A stretch of 64,000 nucleotides of DNA from Xestospongia bergquistia (Eukaryota; Porifera; Demospongiae; Haplosclerida; Petrosiidae), in assembly GCA_963965975.1 (NCBI GenBank), contig OZ014419.1, forward strand, positions 5,686,177 through 5,750,176, read 5' to 3'. The stretch's first letter is position 1. Each line of letters opens with the position of its first letter. The translations under genes were made by a program, and so were the position numbers. Below the pieces are notes generated by a model. It made no database searches, had not been told where the DNA came from, and worked only from the letters and a program-made list of their open reading frames with translations. Positions 12,392 to 24,888 of this stretch are shown piece after piece.

Positions 12392-15065
12392 TAACGGTTT
12401 CGGTTGTTCTGGTTGTCCTCAAAGAACATAAAGTCCTATAAGAAAAAAACATGAAATCAACTATCAATCAACTCTAACAAATCCTCTTACATAATACAAT
12501 TAATATATATATATATAAAACTCTAAACTCTAAATATTCTAAACCCCAAACTTAAAACCTTGAATCTAAAAATTCTAAAGCAGTTAATATTTCATGGTGT
12601 TTACATAATAGAGATAAACTTTACAATTGACATCATAGGGGACATCATTTATTTTTAAGACAAAAAGAACAAGAAATAGATTTCACTATTACTGAAAAAA
12701 AATATTAGTAGCCAACTTTCTAGAACATGAAAGGTATGAGAGTGATACTATTAGCTAGCATAACAGACAATTTAAAACAATACAGATTCTGAGATACCAA
12801 GGATAATGATATATTGTTATGCTAAGTCACAAGATTTCCTGATTCCTTGTTAACATGTCTGCTGCAATGAGTGTAACTGTATTAAATTCCTACTATAATT
12901 TAAATTCAATTACAACCACCAGATATCTTTCTCACATATTAACTTAGTGAGAAACTGGAGATAAGGTTCTCATGATTATTTCTTGTAATGCCCAATCATT
13001 ACATATTTATGTACAGTAAACTGTGCAATAGGACAGATGCTACTCGATTGTTACTTACAATAAGGAAAGTGGCTGCCAACACAATGGCTTTCATCTTAAC
13101 ATCCAAGTCCATAGGAACTAAAGGAAAAGGAATTCAAATAATGTTAATGTATGGAAGATAACTGACACAACACAGTACATATAAAACAAAGATCTACACT
13201 TACATGTGACACCAAAGTTATCAGCATCAGTGAAATACTCTTTGGCTAGACCAGACCATTTCTTACTAATCTTGCCCACTTCTTGTTCACCATTAGCTGA
13301 CAGTATCTACAATATTATTTAACAATAGAAACTATCCCAGAAATCTCAAATCTACCAAATGTACACCAGACTGGTGTTAATACCAGCTATGACTGGAATT
13401 ATATTAACTAATAAGTGCAAACAGTGAAAGTCAACATAGATTTATAGGGCAACAAACACAGAAGCAGAAATCTCTATCTTATCATCTTTAAAAAGTATCC
13501 TACTTTTTTGTCAAAGTGATGTTGCATGTGTAGCCAATAGACACGTAGCTTCACCTACTTTGTAAAACAAATACTTAGAGTTTAAAAAACAATTAGAGAA
13601 AAACTAATAAAACAGAATAAAGTCAAAGAACAACTTGGCAAATGTGAACAGCAAGTAAATAGACTGATAGGAAAGACACGAGAGATGATATCATCTTGCT
13701 TAAGTAATAATAACACTAATAGCCCATGTCCCTTATGCATAATTAAACTACTCCATATATGGAGTTCCTGCTTCTGTATTCATAACACTTAAACATATAT
13801 TACTTACTTGGAACTCAACATCCCAGCAACATCTACATGTACAGAAAGGTCCCTTGATTTTAAGCAGAGTCTCACCTTCAGCATTTTTCAATGAAAACCA
13901 TGGATAAATAAAAGTACAGTCCTATGATATATTATTATAACAAAGATGATAATATATTATATACCTGTTCTACATATCCAATAACAGTACCAGGTGGAGA
14001 TTGGACTTCCATAGTCTGAAGACAACAGAAACAACACCATGCTGCACAACGAAGGGGACGCTCAAGATGGATCACTTCTTTCTGATTGTTATCAATGATA
14101 CTCATGGCAAAAGGACGAGAAGGACCACAGTACTGACGTAGACAACAGTTAGAATCTAAACAAGAAAAACAATTTTGTCAGTTCTAATTGTAATATGCTA
14201 ACACACTACAACACAACAATATTTGATTATATTCAAAGCTTAGTTCCAATTGGAACAAAGATAACTATGAATATTATTTGAGAATAGGTAATGATTGTGC
14301 AAAAACATGACCTTTACAATATAACAACATTTACAACTAACCTTCAGCAGCAAAGTATACTTGTTGTCCTAGAGAATTACGAATTCGATATTTGTTCTGA
14401 GTTTCCCAACCAGTAAGAACTAAAATGAATAAATGTCATTAGAATATACTAAGATATCACAGATTACTTTCCAAAAGCTCGATTTGTTGGTTAACAAGAA
14501 GCTGGTCAACTTGAGTTAAGTATTCCAGACCAGGAGGGCAACCAGCAGGAGCTTGAGGAGCTTGCATCCACTGGACCTGAGCTATTAGTTACAAAATAGT
14601 AGTAGTGTTCATTATATATTTAATATAGAATAGTAGCGTGTGATAGGTAATGTATATAAACACACTTACGTTGGCCTTGTGGTGCTCCAGGAGGATATCC
14701 AGGTCCTATACAAAGAGATGTTATTGATACATTGATAGAAGAAACAATTTGTACTCATACAAAGCACCTATAACCTAAATAAATAGCAGGTTCATACTTG
14801 ACCTTTATTAATGCCTCAGTATCTTGCCATGCCTTAACAAGATAGTTATCATTACTTGTCTTTTTCCTAATCTACCTAATTCTCCCGAATACCTCTGCTA
14901 TTTATGTACAACTTTTTTATAAAAGATTATATTGTGTTCGTTTACTATCAACCGCCGCCTCACCTGGGGGAGCAGGAGCATAACCGTAACCTTGAGGTGG
15001 TGGCGCTGAAATTATTGGATAAGGTTATTAGCAAAGTTAAAGTATAATAATTTCTTACCAGCCAT
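12392..15065 (-). CDS. Phospholipid scramblase family protein, copy B
   Basis: Ten exons (minus): 15059-15065, 14964-15005, 14670-14705, 14468-14581, 14342-14419, 13965-14155, 13808-13921, 13204-13306, 13059-13117, 12392-12436. They total 789 nt, 262 residues. Exon lengths match copy A except the last, so the two are tandem duplicates. It has the same cysteine clusters, the DADNFG loop and the DFMFFED tail, ending NQNNRNR. The N-terminal linker differs ([17 protein letters not shown]). Exons 6-7 and the 43-base intron between them are nearly identical to copy A at base level, while most other introns differ. Confidence 0.93.
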
Positions 15066-15296
15066 TGCTAACTAGTTCCTTTTTTATATCAGAAATGGAC
15101 TCTCCTGTTTCTAGAAGCCTGCTGCCCTAGCGGAAAAGGCAATTTGCCAAATTATAATAGAATTAACTGCCCACAATCACTTCCGCTATTATGATAATTA
15201 TTAATTATCATTCCTGTATTTACGTAGAATTATTATAAGACAGATATATTTATCGGTCATTGTTATAATAAATAAGAGATTTATGTGCAATGATCA

Positions 15297-18200
15297 TTAT
15301 TCAGCTAATTGAACAAATACAGTCTGACTAGGATAGAGGCCAGCATCTCTAAATGTTACATTTGATGATAATGATGATATCACACAACGTGGGAAAGTTG
15401 TTATAACTTCATATTCCCATAGATCAATTCCTTCTTCATGAAGATATGCAAACAGCTCCTGAAAGAAGTAAAACAGTTTCAGCATATTTACTAAACAAAA
15501 TGTTTATGATAACTCACACCTTGCCCTCTTGAGGGGAGGAAGGCAAGACCAGTATAAACAATACTTTGTTAACATGCTTCTCTAATAAAAACACTAAAAG
15601 TAATGACAGTATCTTTTTCAATGAGTCATTGTATATCATTCAGTATGTTGAGTTTTTCTACCTGGTACAGAAGTGTGCCAGTTGGTCCCAAGATTGTTTA
15701 GGACCATGTGGTATGAACATTCTAATTTTCTCTATCAGTAAGTCATTTCAAAATTTTGTAAGTGATCATTGAAACTGATATATAAAATTTACCAGTATAA
15801 AGTAACTGTTGCTGTAAAGCAATCAATGAATATAATTACATTTATCAAAAGCACATCAAATAGGGTGAAACTCTGACTCAAAGAACATCTTTCAATAGTT
15901 CTTGCCAAGTCTCTAATCTTAGAACCTAACAAAATCCAACCCCTCATAGCCAAGTCTCTAATCTTAGAACTTAACAAAATCCAGCCCCTCAAAGCAACAA
16001 TAGTACTATTAAATTAGGATGTTTACAACTATAATCTGGTTTGCAATTACTGTAGAGGACTCAGTTACATAAGAATTTCCTGATATTGTCTGTCTCTGAA
16101 GTTAAAGCGCAAGCAGTCCAGTGGGAAGAGGCTTATGAACTATTTATTGAGCTCAATATCTAATTAAAGGTTAAATGGAAGGCTATGTTTTGTTAATGAG
16201 TAAAAATGCATAAGCCTATTACTGTAGTAATGGTAGTGAAAATCATTTGAGTCTTGGCCTCTCGGCCTCTCCTGCCTGCAAGAGAGCAAAATATGTCACT
16301 CCTAGTTTCTCTCTATACCTAACAAGCCATCCAGTCACATTACTGTATGTAACCATACGTACTAACATTTTGGGTCATTTTTAAGCACAATGAATAGACA
16401 GATAGACTGCGAAGACTGTAACTAGTCACTGAAATTGTTTTGCCCGTTGACTCAACAGCAATTAGGCTGTTTAGAATATTTAGTGCAACAATTTCTGGTA
16501 TTGTTGATAGTTACTAAAGTAGGTATACATTATAGTACAAGTATTATCACTCACTTTAATTTGGCTATCCACAGCAAATGTTTTGATTGATCTTCTGCCA
16601 TCAGGGTATCTTATTATTAACTTGGTATTATGCTGTTCACTATAACTTGATATACCATTATCAGTTTGGTCTGATATAATCTCATGGTCTGTAATTGGAA
16701 TAATGGAATTTGTTCTATTTAAAGACAATTTAGGTTTTTTCAGCTTTGTTTCGTATTCTTCACCAGTATCATTGTGTCTTTTATAACCAGCAAAATATCG
16801 GATTTCACTGTACAAACTAGTTTGATCCTGGCTGTTTGATATTGGTACAGAGTTTGATGCTGAGCCTATATCTGTAAGAGCATTATCCTCATGATCACTT
16901 TCAGAGTCCACAGGAGAGAGTAATTCATCACTTTCATTATCACTGTCAATACAATAATATGAATGTTTAGTAGTATCTTCAAGTGAGGCTTTAATTGCTG
17001 CCTCCAACTGCTCACTTTCAGATTGGTTATAAACTGATAAAGTAGGCTGCAAGAATAATATATATATATATATATATATATAATTATAATTAGGTGCTCA
17101 AATATTGACGTGTGTGCATAAAAATCAAATCACTAAAAATATAGCATATAGAATGTTCATTTTATAGTAATGTAAAGGCCAAAGGTGACTCAACAACATA
17201 TTATATCACTTGTAAACTGAACTAAGGTGGACTGGACTAGACTAGAATGTCATTATTAGGACTACTATTATGTTTATAGTGTAACGATTAGAAATTAGAT
17301 GTTACACTTTAGGTAGAAATTTATAGTTATATTCTTGTTTAGTATACACAGGAGTACATGGCCTTGTGAGCTCCTGGTACAAATGTGGGCCATCCAATAC
17401 AGTGAAAACACCATCCAATTATCAAACACTCCTCCACTTCAGCACAGAATATATCATTAGACTCACATTTCTTAACATAGCCTGGATTGTATTGATAACA
17501 TTTATTGCTGGCTGCTATAGTATTACAATCACATGGGCCTACCACAAAACTGTTATTCAAATTTGAAGGCTTTTATAACTTTCTCTCAAGACATATTTAA
17601 TTGAAAGAATAATTAATAATACTAGATCCAAGTCTCTAAATATTCAAGAAGTATCATGGCAATGTTACAAACTATCTTACCTGTCTATGACATAGTCATT
17701 GCAATTGCTTACCTCTTGAAATAATGCTTCATGACTTAATGTATTAATGGATAGAAACTCCTGAACTATAAATAGTGGAAAATATATCTTAGACAATAAA
17801 ACAAGTATAATAGATATGTCCATCATCCTAAAATTATGCTGACACTAAAACTAACATTGTAGACTAAAAGAATATTATTATGTTTATAGTTGCCTATAGT
17901 TGCCTATAGTTGTGTATTATGCCTATAGTTGCCTATAGTTGAGTGCAAATTGCATGACATGTTTAAGCATTCAATTATAGACATCTCTTGTCAATAATAA
18001 TTGCAATACAAACATGATTGTAAGCAGAATTACTGATGGGCATCAAAATGTGCTTAGAACAATATGATAACACAATTCAGATTAGACAAATGGTGAACAG
18101 ACCAACAGCTGCTGTTACTCTCTAGCATCTAGGTACATTATAATAACACCGTCACAATAAATAAGTAATTAATCTGCTATCAATTGCATGATATTAAAAT

Positions 18201-21200
18201 GGTCTTTCTGTCAACACATGCAAGCATGGTTTTGAATTCAAGTGGAGAAGATAAATATAAGTAGTTGGTTAGTAAACTTGTGGTAATATTGTTTAAGTAC
18301 TTTTGCTTAGAAAGTCACCAATACTCAAACCGTTCCAGTGAGACATCTTTTCTCCTATTAAATTAAAAAAGCAAAAAACTAATTCTAAAAGTAAATGTTA
18401 AAATGTAATATTAAGTTAATCACAAAACTTCAAATAAATATTCAGCACAAATTATTGGAAGTAATTAGTAAAGGTTTGAATATTGACCAGGTAAATTTAT
18501 ACTACCACATATTTAAATATTGCATTTATTCATATTTTGACAATTTTCATAAACCTTTGTTATATTAGAATTTGCTAAAATATCTTAATTCACGATGTAT
18601 TGTAAGTTTTGTTCACTATTAAAGTTTTGCATACATTACATGTAAACTAACCTGTTCTAGGATCAATTATTAATATGGAAGGAAAACTGTCTACATCATA
18701 GAGTTGACGAAATTTGATACCTTCATCAGTAATACGTTGCATCTATAAATGCACATCATGTCACATGATATATCCTGTGCAATAATTTTAAAACAGAACT
18801 TACTTGTAAGAAAACAAAATGATCTTTTATTACTTTCTGTATTTTTCCATTACTCCACAGATCACGATTAAGTGTCTGACATTGAAATTCACTGGAATCT
18901 TGTACATTTACTAACAACCATCGATTCTGTGACTGACCAGCCCTACGAGCCTAAGTCACAAAACATCATATGGTAGATAAATGGCTTTGTTTTACTATAA
19001 TATTAGTTTGTAAATCACATGTATACAAATGTTTAATAGTCTATGGGTATAGCCTTGTTAATGGTCATTCAATATATATAATATATATATATATATATAA
19101 TATATATCTGTATGTGTGTGATTGGGTGCGGTATGTTTATTATGCTGTTTAATCCCATACTATGTTCTGTTAATAATGAAGGTTTTCTATAGGAGGCTAT
19201 TAATTAGTTGGTAGAGTAATTATAAATACCTCTTGAAGAGTTCCTTGAAACATGATATCATAAGGAGGTTTAAAGAGTTCTGCCAGAGTGCGCTGTTTAT
19301 TAGAATAACTGGCTTCTGTAAATGAAAACATCACAATAAGTAAGATGACATCACAATAAGTAAGATGACATGCAACACAAATGAGTTTCAATTTGATTCA
19401 ACACACTTTAGTGTCATCTACCTTATAATTCTATTTTAGTTGTGGTAATTCAACTGAACAGTATGATATAACCTGCATATAATTGTTACTGGGAAGTTTA
19501 ATAAGTGAACTTTAAATAGAGTCCAGCTTTCACAATGTATAGAACAGATAGTTTATCATGAAGCTAGCTTTAATTTATTAACATTGTCATCACAAACTAA
19601 TGTTTCTACAGGTCAGTCACACAGTATAATTTAGTTCACATCAAGGTATAACCAAAGGATACAGCAGACACCCATAGTAGAATATAATACAGACACATTC
19701 ATTTTCCCATAGTCATCTCCTATGTATTATCACAATTTAATGTTTATATGATGATAAATTCTTCAGGGGTAAATTTAGGTGGTGTAGTATACTAGTCTAC
19801 TATATGAAGTTCATGACAAAATTTTTGAAACAATTAATTTTAAAGAGAATGTGGTCAATAACTACTTCCTTAATATTTAGGTTAGAGCTCAGGGTTATGC
19901 TAACCAAGTGTGGTAAAGTGCCTTGACTGATTCTTAATTAAAGCATGCATCTAATCGAAGCCAACACAAACTAAATAATACATCTATGAAATGGTTGACA
20001 TGCTCCCTTTCTAGAATTCATTCCTGTCATCACTGATATTTTTGTGATAATTTCTTCCTTAAAATTTATATGCTGAGGCATTGTTCATAAAAGGAAGTGC
20101 CTATGCACTAGATACATCCCTTCATATTCTGCCCTCGTTTCTTGTCCATAAATAGACAAAATGATACCACAATGAATGAAGAATGCAATAACAAAATATA
20201 AACCTGAATAATCTTGAAATGGGTCAAATATTGATCTTGGTAAAGTACGTCGCTGAAATGATCTCCCTGTAAGTGTCATAAGAAGAGGTGGTTCATTCTT
20301 TAGTCAATTACAAATAACTTTATCCAAAAGTGTAATTATGATTACACATGTATTAAATAATATTAATTAAGATACCATTAATTGAGTCAAGTGAATACAG
20401 TAAGTGGTCATTAATTCAATCATTTGTTGTGTACAATACTTACGTGGTAACTCTTGTTCAATTAGAACACCTTGTGTTTGAGGGATAGGGGCTCTAACAC
20501 CATGACTATAGAACAACAAATTTGTGTTCTTAAAATAGCATACTAACCAGTTATCATTACCAATTAGAATTATAATGTAACAATGACTCAGTATGTTAAA
20601 AGAGACAAATAATCTAATCCAGGTGGTCAGAATCCTATTTTCAGAAGAGGTTTTAAATTGACTCTTTTTTGCTGTATCTCATTTCCATCATTACAGTCAT
20701 CAATTGTACTATATTCAGAAACTATTATTCTTCTCAATTGAAATTTTATAGTATTGTGCTATCAACAAACCTTCTAACATTACTTCTATGTCTAGCTTAA
20801 ACTTAAGTGGGTAACAAGCATGTTTCTTAGCTTAGTTAATCAAGGGAATGTCAATGAAGAGATTAATGTGTGTGTATATTCCTGAGTAACCGCTCATTAA
20901 ACACTGTACAAAAAGGACAGTCTTTAGGCATATTTTGTATTGCATTATAACCACATATTGTAATAAAATAAATATGAAGAAAACTCTGTCTATTAAATGG
21001 TGAAAACACATATAGTAGATTGGGAAGTTTCATTGTAAAAAATTCAAACATTGGCTGATGTACAAAAAATAAACAAACTAAGATTATTACATATTGGCAT
21101 ATTTACAGTAGGAATATTTACAATATGTAATGCACGTGAAGAACCTCTGGATTCCTATAATGTACCAGCTCTTTTTAGAAGGTTAATATGTCGAGTTTAC

Positions 21201-22060
21201 ATTCCCATCAGTAAAATGTCTGCTGCAAACTGGATAATAAGGATTAATGTCATTCTCATTAAGGTCCAAAGCCATCAACCAACATTTCCTTTTATCTTAC
21301 TCAGTTGGAAACCTGTGCATCAAAATATTTATCCTTACTGTTACCACAAAGTACATATTTATCACCAGGTGTTCTAACTCAACTCCTAGACCTGTTATAA
21401 ACTTCCTGTTTTCACTGTTTAATAGACAAAGAGTAAATGTTTTTTGATATTACATTTTATTACAATAATATAGTTTCATTGTAGAACAATGGATGTATAA
21501 AAATGGCTGATTTTGTACAGTGTTCAACAAGTAGTTGGTCAGGAACGTACTCCAGAGGTAATTATTAATAATTATATTTTTTACTTCCTTAAGTTGTTCA
21601 TTGAAAATTACATTATTGCTAACCTGTCAGCAACAGAACACCACACTTCAATGAAAGATTAATACATTTATGTTCCTAATTATAAGGTTTAGTATAGTGT
21701 TAATTTCCTGTTGAGGTGGATAACACACAGCCTAATAACAAATTCTAACTCCACCCCTGACTAGACAGTGCACATAGCAGCCCCAACTATGTTGATATAT
21801 GAATTTTAACATACTCACATTTCTTCATATGATCTTCTGTCTGTTTCTGTAGACTCTTCCTTTGTAACACTTCTTTCTGAAGTATCTTCAAGTCCTCTTC
21901 TATCTATTAGACCGTCTGTCCTTCTATGAGCACTGTTATCATTATCTAAGTGCATGTTAATAGCCATATCTAAGTTGCCAGCACATGCTTCCAACAAGTT
22001 CTTGGCAATGTCAACTGAGGTTCCTGTCAAAGATATAAAACGCTCCACGTTTTCATCCAT
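15297..22060 (-). CDS. UBXN7: UBX domain protein 7 (p97/VCP cofactor)
   Basis: Nine exons (minus): 21819-22060, 20444-20505, 20204-20266, 19230-19315, 18804-18950, 18652-18742, 17713-17765, 16555-17046, 15297-15458. They total 1398 nt, 465 residues (human about 489). The domain order matches UBXN7: an N-terminal UBA-like domain (VERFISLTGTSVDIAKNLLEA); a linker with FDPF; a thioredoxin-like UAS domain (NRWLLVNVQDSSEFQCQTLN, FPSILIIDPRTG); a UIM (SEQLEAAIKASLED); and a C-terminal UBX domain (KLIIRYPDGRRSIKTFA, ending FRDAGLYPSQTVFVQLAE). In the family, UBX binds p97/VCP, UBA binds ubiquitin and the UIM binds neddylated cullins, linking cullin ligases to p97. The start is the first in-frame ATG of the UBA exon. 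The acidic linker between UIM and UBX is long. Confidence 0.95.
15904..15993. repeat. 45-bp tandem duplication
   Basis: Two units at 15904-15948 and 15949-15993 start GCCAAGTCTCTAATCTTAGA and differ at only a few bases. They lie in the last UBXN7 intron. Confidence 0.85.
17057..17082. repeat. AT dinucleotide microsatellite
   Basis: A near-perfect (TA)n run in the UBXN7 intron just upstream of the UIM exon. Confidence 0.9.
17886..17943. repeat. Short direct repeats of TGCCTATAGT
   Basis: Four or five copies of a ten-base unit (TGCCTATAGT or close variants) within about 60 bases. The spacing is irregular and the copies are adjacent, so this is simple tandem expansion in an intron. Confidence 0.75.
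19077..19107. repeat. AT-rich microsatellite
   Basis: An interrupted (AT)n run in a UBXN7 intron. Confidence 0.85.
19329..19368. repeat. 20-bp perfect tandem duplication
   Basis: CATCACAATAAGTAAGATGA occurs twice in a row, just inside the intron upstream of the UBXN7 exon at 19230-19315. Confidence 0.9.
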
Positions 22061-22149
22061 TTTTTTCAAAAAACAAGGTTGTAATTCTCCGTATACTCAC
22101 AACACCCACGTTGGAATCTAGAGACGTATTAAACTACGGACATGGTTGT

Positions 22150-23140
22150 TGGTAAAGGAGGAGAAGGCTGGTGTGCTTTTCGAGTCCACAGATACTTCTG
22201 ATGGCAGAAATGTTCTGGAATGTCCAATTGGTACTGAATTTTTTTATAAGTTTTATTGCTAGTCAAGGCTCATTAAGATCTACACTTGTAATTACTGAAC
22301 TCTGTACGTACTCTTTTAGATATTGCTAAGATTCACCCTCAGGTGACCTACAGTGCTCTTATCTATGGTGTGTTTAACAGATGGGCTTACCATTTTTATG
22401 TGATAAGAGACTATCCATCAACAAAGACTTAAGCTTGTTATCCCTCCCATTTGTCTAGGAAGTATATGTCTTCTTAATTCTTGTCATTCATCTGTGCTTC
22501 AGTATAGATTGTCTGCTCAGGTGACTGCTCCTCTTGTCGATATTAAGTGTTAAGATGAGAATTTTCCAATTGATGCTTGGATAGAATAGCAGGACTTAAA
22601 GAAGGAGCTGAAGAAAATATTCATGATATATTCCCAGTTGATTGCCGATGATTGATACCAATCTATCGATGGACATTGCCAATGAAAGAAAGGCCTCTTC
22701 ATGGTTACAACTCTGCCTCTTCAGGAAAATTGTTTCAATTGTCACATAGATGCCTTTAGAGATGCAATGTGTATTCATTATATGACTGGCACCCTCCCTT
22801 CTTCCAGTTAAATAATGTGGGAATTAATTTACAATGCCTTAAGCTGTTCCTTTGGGAGTCTTCCAACTCAGACTAATGAAATATCTGATTTGATGACAGC
22901 CAAATTTCTAAAGAAAGTTTGTAACAATGTTACTATTGAACCTCCATTTCAGCCTTTGTCAAGAGAACACATGGTATATTGGTCAGCTAACATCAAAGAT
23001 GCAGTCTGACTGGATGTTGCTGCATGTGGTTTTGGAGCCGTGCTGGGCAAATGCATATTTAATTTCAATATAAAGATGTTTAACCCTCTTCATCACTCTC
23101 AGTGCAGACTCTCTCTTACCACTTGTTATGTTCTACCATA
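22150..23140 (+). mobile_element. Fossil of a reverse-transcriptase retroelement
   Basis: Short plus-strand peptides match, in order, the late part of a retroelement polyprotein family common in sponges and cnidarians (recalled from memory). They include ECPIGTEFF, DIAKIHPQVTYSALIYGVFN, and later pieces resembling a cysteine/aspartate-rich C-terminal domain ending near a FNPL-like motif. Whether the family is LINE-like or DIRS-like cannot be settled from this remnant. It is very old and heavily broken, with well over ten breaks, and no terminal repeats are seen. It lies directly upstream of UBXN7, divergently oriented. Confidence 0.6.
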
Positions 23141-23383
23141 GCTTAGCTATAGGATATACAGTCCTCTATGGACAATAATGATAATGAAAAGATGCTAAAT
23201 ATATATATGTAGAGAAAGAGCCTACTTCAACATCACTCAAAATACTTATCCAGATGGATGTAGTGAAGGGAGAAATCAAACTATAAAGAGAAAAGTGGTG
23301 AAGTTTGTAGTTAGAAATGCAGAGTTGTTTTTCAATTGCAAGAAAAGTAAAACGGCATGTCATGGCAAATTTGTTCCTAGTTA

Positions 23384-23405
23384 AAATTGGACCTAGGTCC
23401 AATTT
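23384..23405. repeat. 22-bp perfect palindrome in a degenerate repeat cluster
   Basis: AAATTGGACCT followed directly by its exact reverse complement AGGTCCAATTT. Related variants (TTTGGACCTAGG, GGTCCTAGGTC and similar) recur through about 23370-23530, forming a small cluster of degenerate palindromic repeats. Confidence 0.85.
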
Positions 23406-23609
23406 ATGCAAGTTAAATTTGGACCTAGGACCCAATTTTGTTGCCTAATTTTGACCTATACTGCAAAATTTGTTCCCAGAGATAGGTTCACTTTTGGGCA
23501 GCAAAATATGGTCCTAGGTCTCCTTTTGGCAGCATATAATCTAAATAAACACAGGATATGTTATGCAATTATAGGTTATAATAGCTAATACTACAATTAA
23601 TTAAGAGTA

Positions 23610-24170
23610 TTTACACAAGTGCCACATATCCACGATATGTGCCTCTTGGTCTGCCAAATGGCTCTTGAGACTTCAACACAATCGTCATAATATCAGTCTT
23701 TGTAGCCTTCCCACTTAATCATTCTATCCCCTTCTGCTTGACGACACTTGTAGTATACTCCGAATTTAATATTAGCAACACATTGTTTTGCTTTCTTTTT
23801 TCACTGCTGGCAGGGGAATGGGTTAATTGTCTTATTTTCAAGACAGTGAAAAAGGTGGTCCTTAATTTATGTTGAATATAGATTATTTGTGTTGGGGTTT
23901 GTCCAACACAAGGAGATGTGGCAAAGCTAACGAAAAGCCCCACAAACATTTGCAAAGCATCCACCAATGTTTGAATAGGCATCTTTCAGAAGCTTCTGTG
24001 CAGCAGTAATGACTGCATTACTCAGCAACCTATCATTGATCAATGACTTTCTGTCTGGCAGAAACAATGTTAATTCTTGTATCCAATATATGGTTGGGAT
24101 ATCTTTCTTGTTTTTTAGGTCCACACACTCTATTGGAAAAGAGCTATGTAGTATAAATATTGAACCCACA
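23610..24170 (-). mobile_element. Fossil with Ulp1-like (C48 peptidase) similarity
   Basis: Minus-strand peptides such as LPDRKSLINDRLLSNAV, ITAAQKLLKDAYSNIGG and SFATSPCVGQTPTQIIYIQH resemble a Ulp1-protease-like family abundant in sponge and cnidarian repeats. The middle of the domain seems to be missing. It is broken in several places and spread over more than one frame. The assignment is from memory of the family pattern. Its promoter end overlaps the hairpin at 24152-24249. Confidence 0.5.
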
Positions 24171-24249
24171 GTTTGCTACTGTTAATGATTTCATTTGCAA
24201 TACTTCTGCTATTAATAAACAGTAGCAAACTGTGGGTTCAATATTTATA
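24152..24249. repeat. Inverted repeat, 32-bp arms, 34-base loop
   Basis: The left arm at 24152-24183 and right arm at 24218-24249 are perfect reverse complements over 32 bases (core CCCACAGTTTGCTACTGTT). It could be a foldback element or a recombination product. No target-site duplication is obvious. Confidence 0.85.
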
Positions 24250-24832
24250 TCAGTGACCAAGTACACTTTAACGAAACCAATGTTAGATTACTCTTTTTTG
24301 ACATTGTTAATGTCACATTGGAATGGGTATCAGTCCAGAAGAGCTCTGTTTTGGACTCTGTCTAGATCTAGTTAATGCTGGTAATTGTGTGTTTATCTCT
24401 GGTTTGATTAACAAGAGTAATAGTCTACTCAACATATGAAAATAATTTGATATTGCCAGTTTATTCTGAATATTAATTTTAATATTATTTTACAAAACAT
24501 AAAATTATTGTCAGTTTGATGATACTAATGGTAAATATGTATGTATCTATAGTGGGTGCTCTTGCTTCAGAGTTGATCCTGTCAGGAAAATTGAAAAGTC
24601 TCCAGTCTAGTCAAGGAGAGTCCAATAATAAAAAGCACAGTTAGCACACACCTACATTTTTCATCAGCACTAGTAAATTGAAGTGTTTCAATACAATTTT
24701 ATCATGTTGAAGTATATGTGCAAATTCTTTAGCTTTCCACATTGGTATCTGCTGACATGTCTAAAGAAAGTATTTTGAATACAAAAACATTGGTTTTGTT
24801 AAAATAGTTATACTTTTAATTTGTTATTGTCA
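24250..24832. other. No gene seen; left flank of the duplicated block
   Basis: AT-rich DNA without convincing coding frames. As the sequence upstream of copy 1 of the HMG-CoA reductase-kinase gene, it should hold that copy's promoter if copy 1 keeps the ancestral left flank. Confidence 0.4.
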
Positions 24833-24888
24833 ATTAACAATTATGAAGTCAATAATGGCTCTCTGCACTCCTAACACCCACTAGATTA

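Noticed and set aside
17886-17943. Possible CRISPR-like short repeats
   Set aside because: The repeats are adjacent, irregular and only ten bases, with no spacers, in an animal intron.
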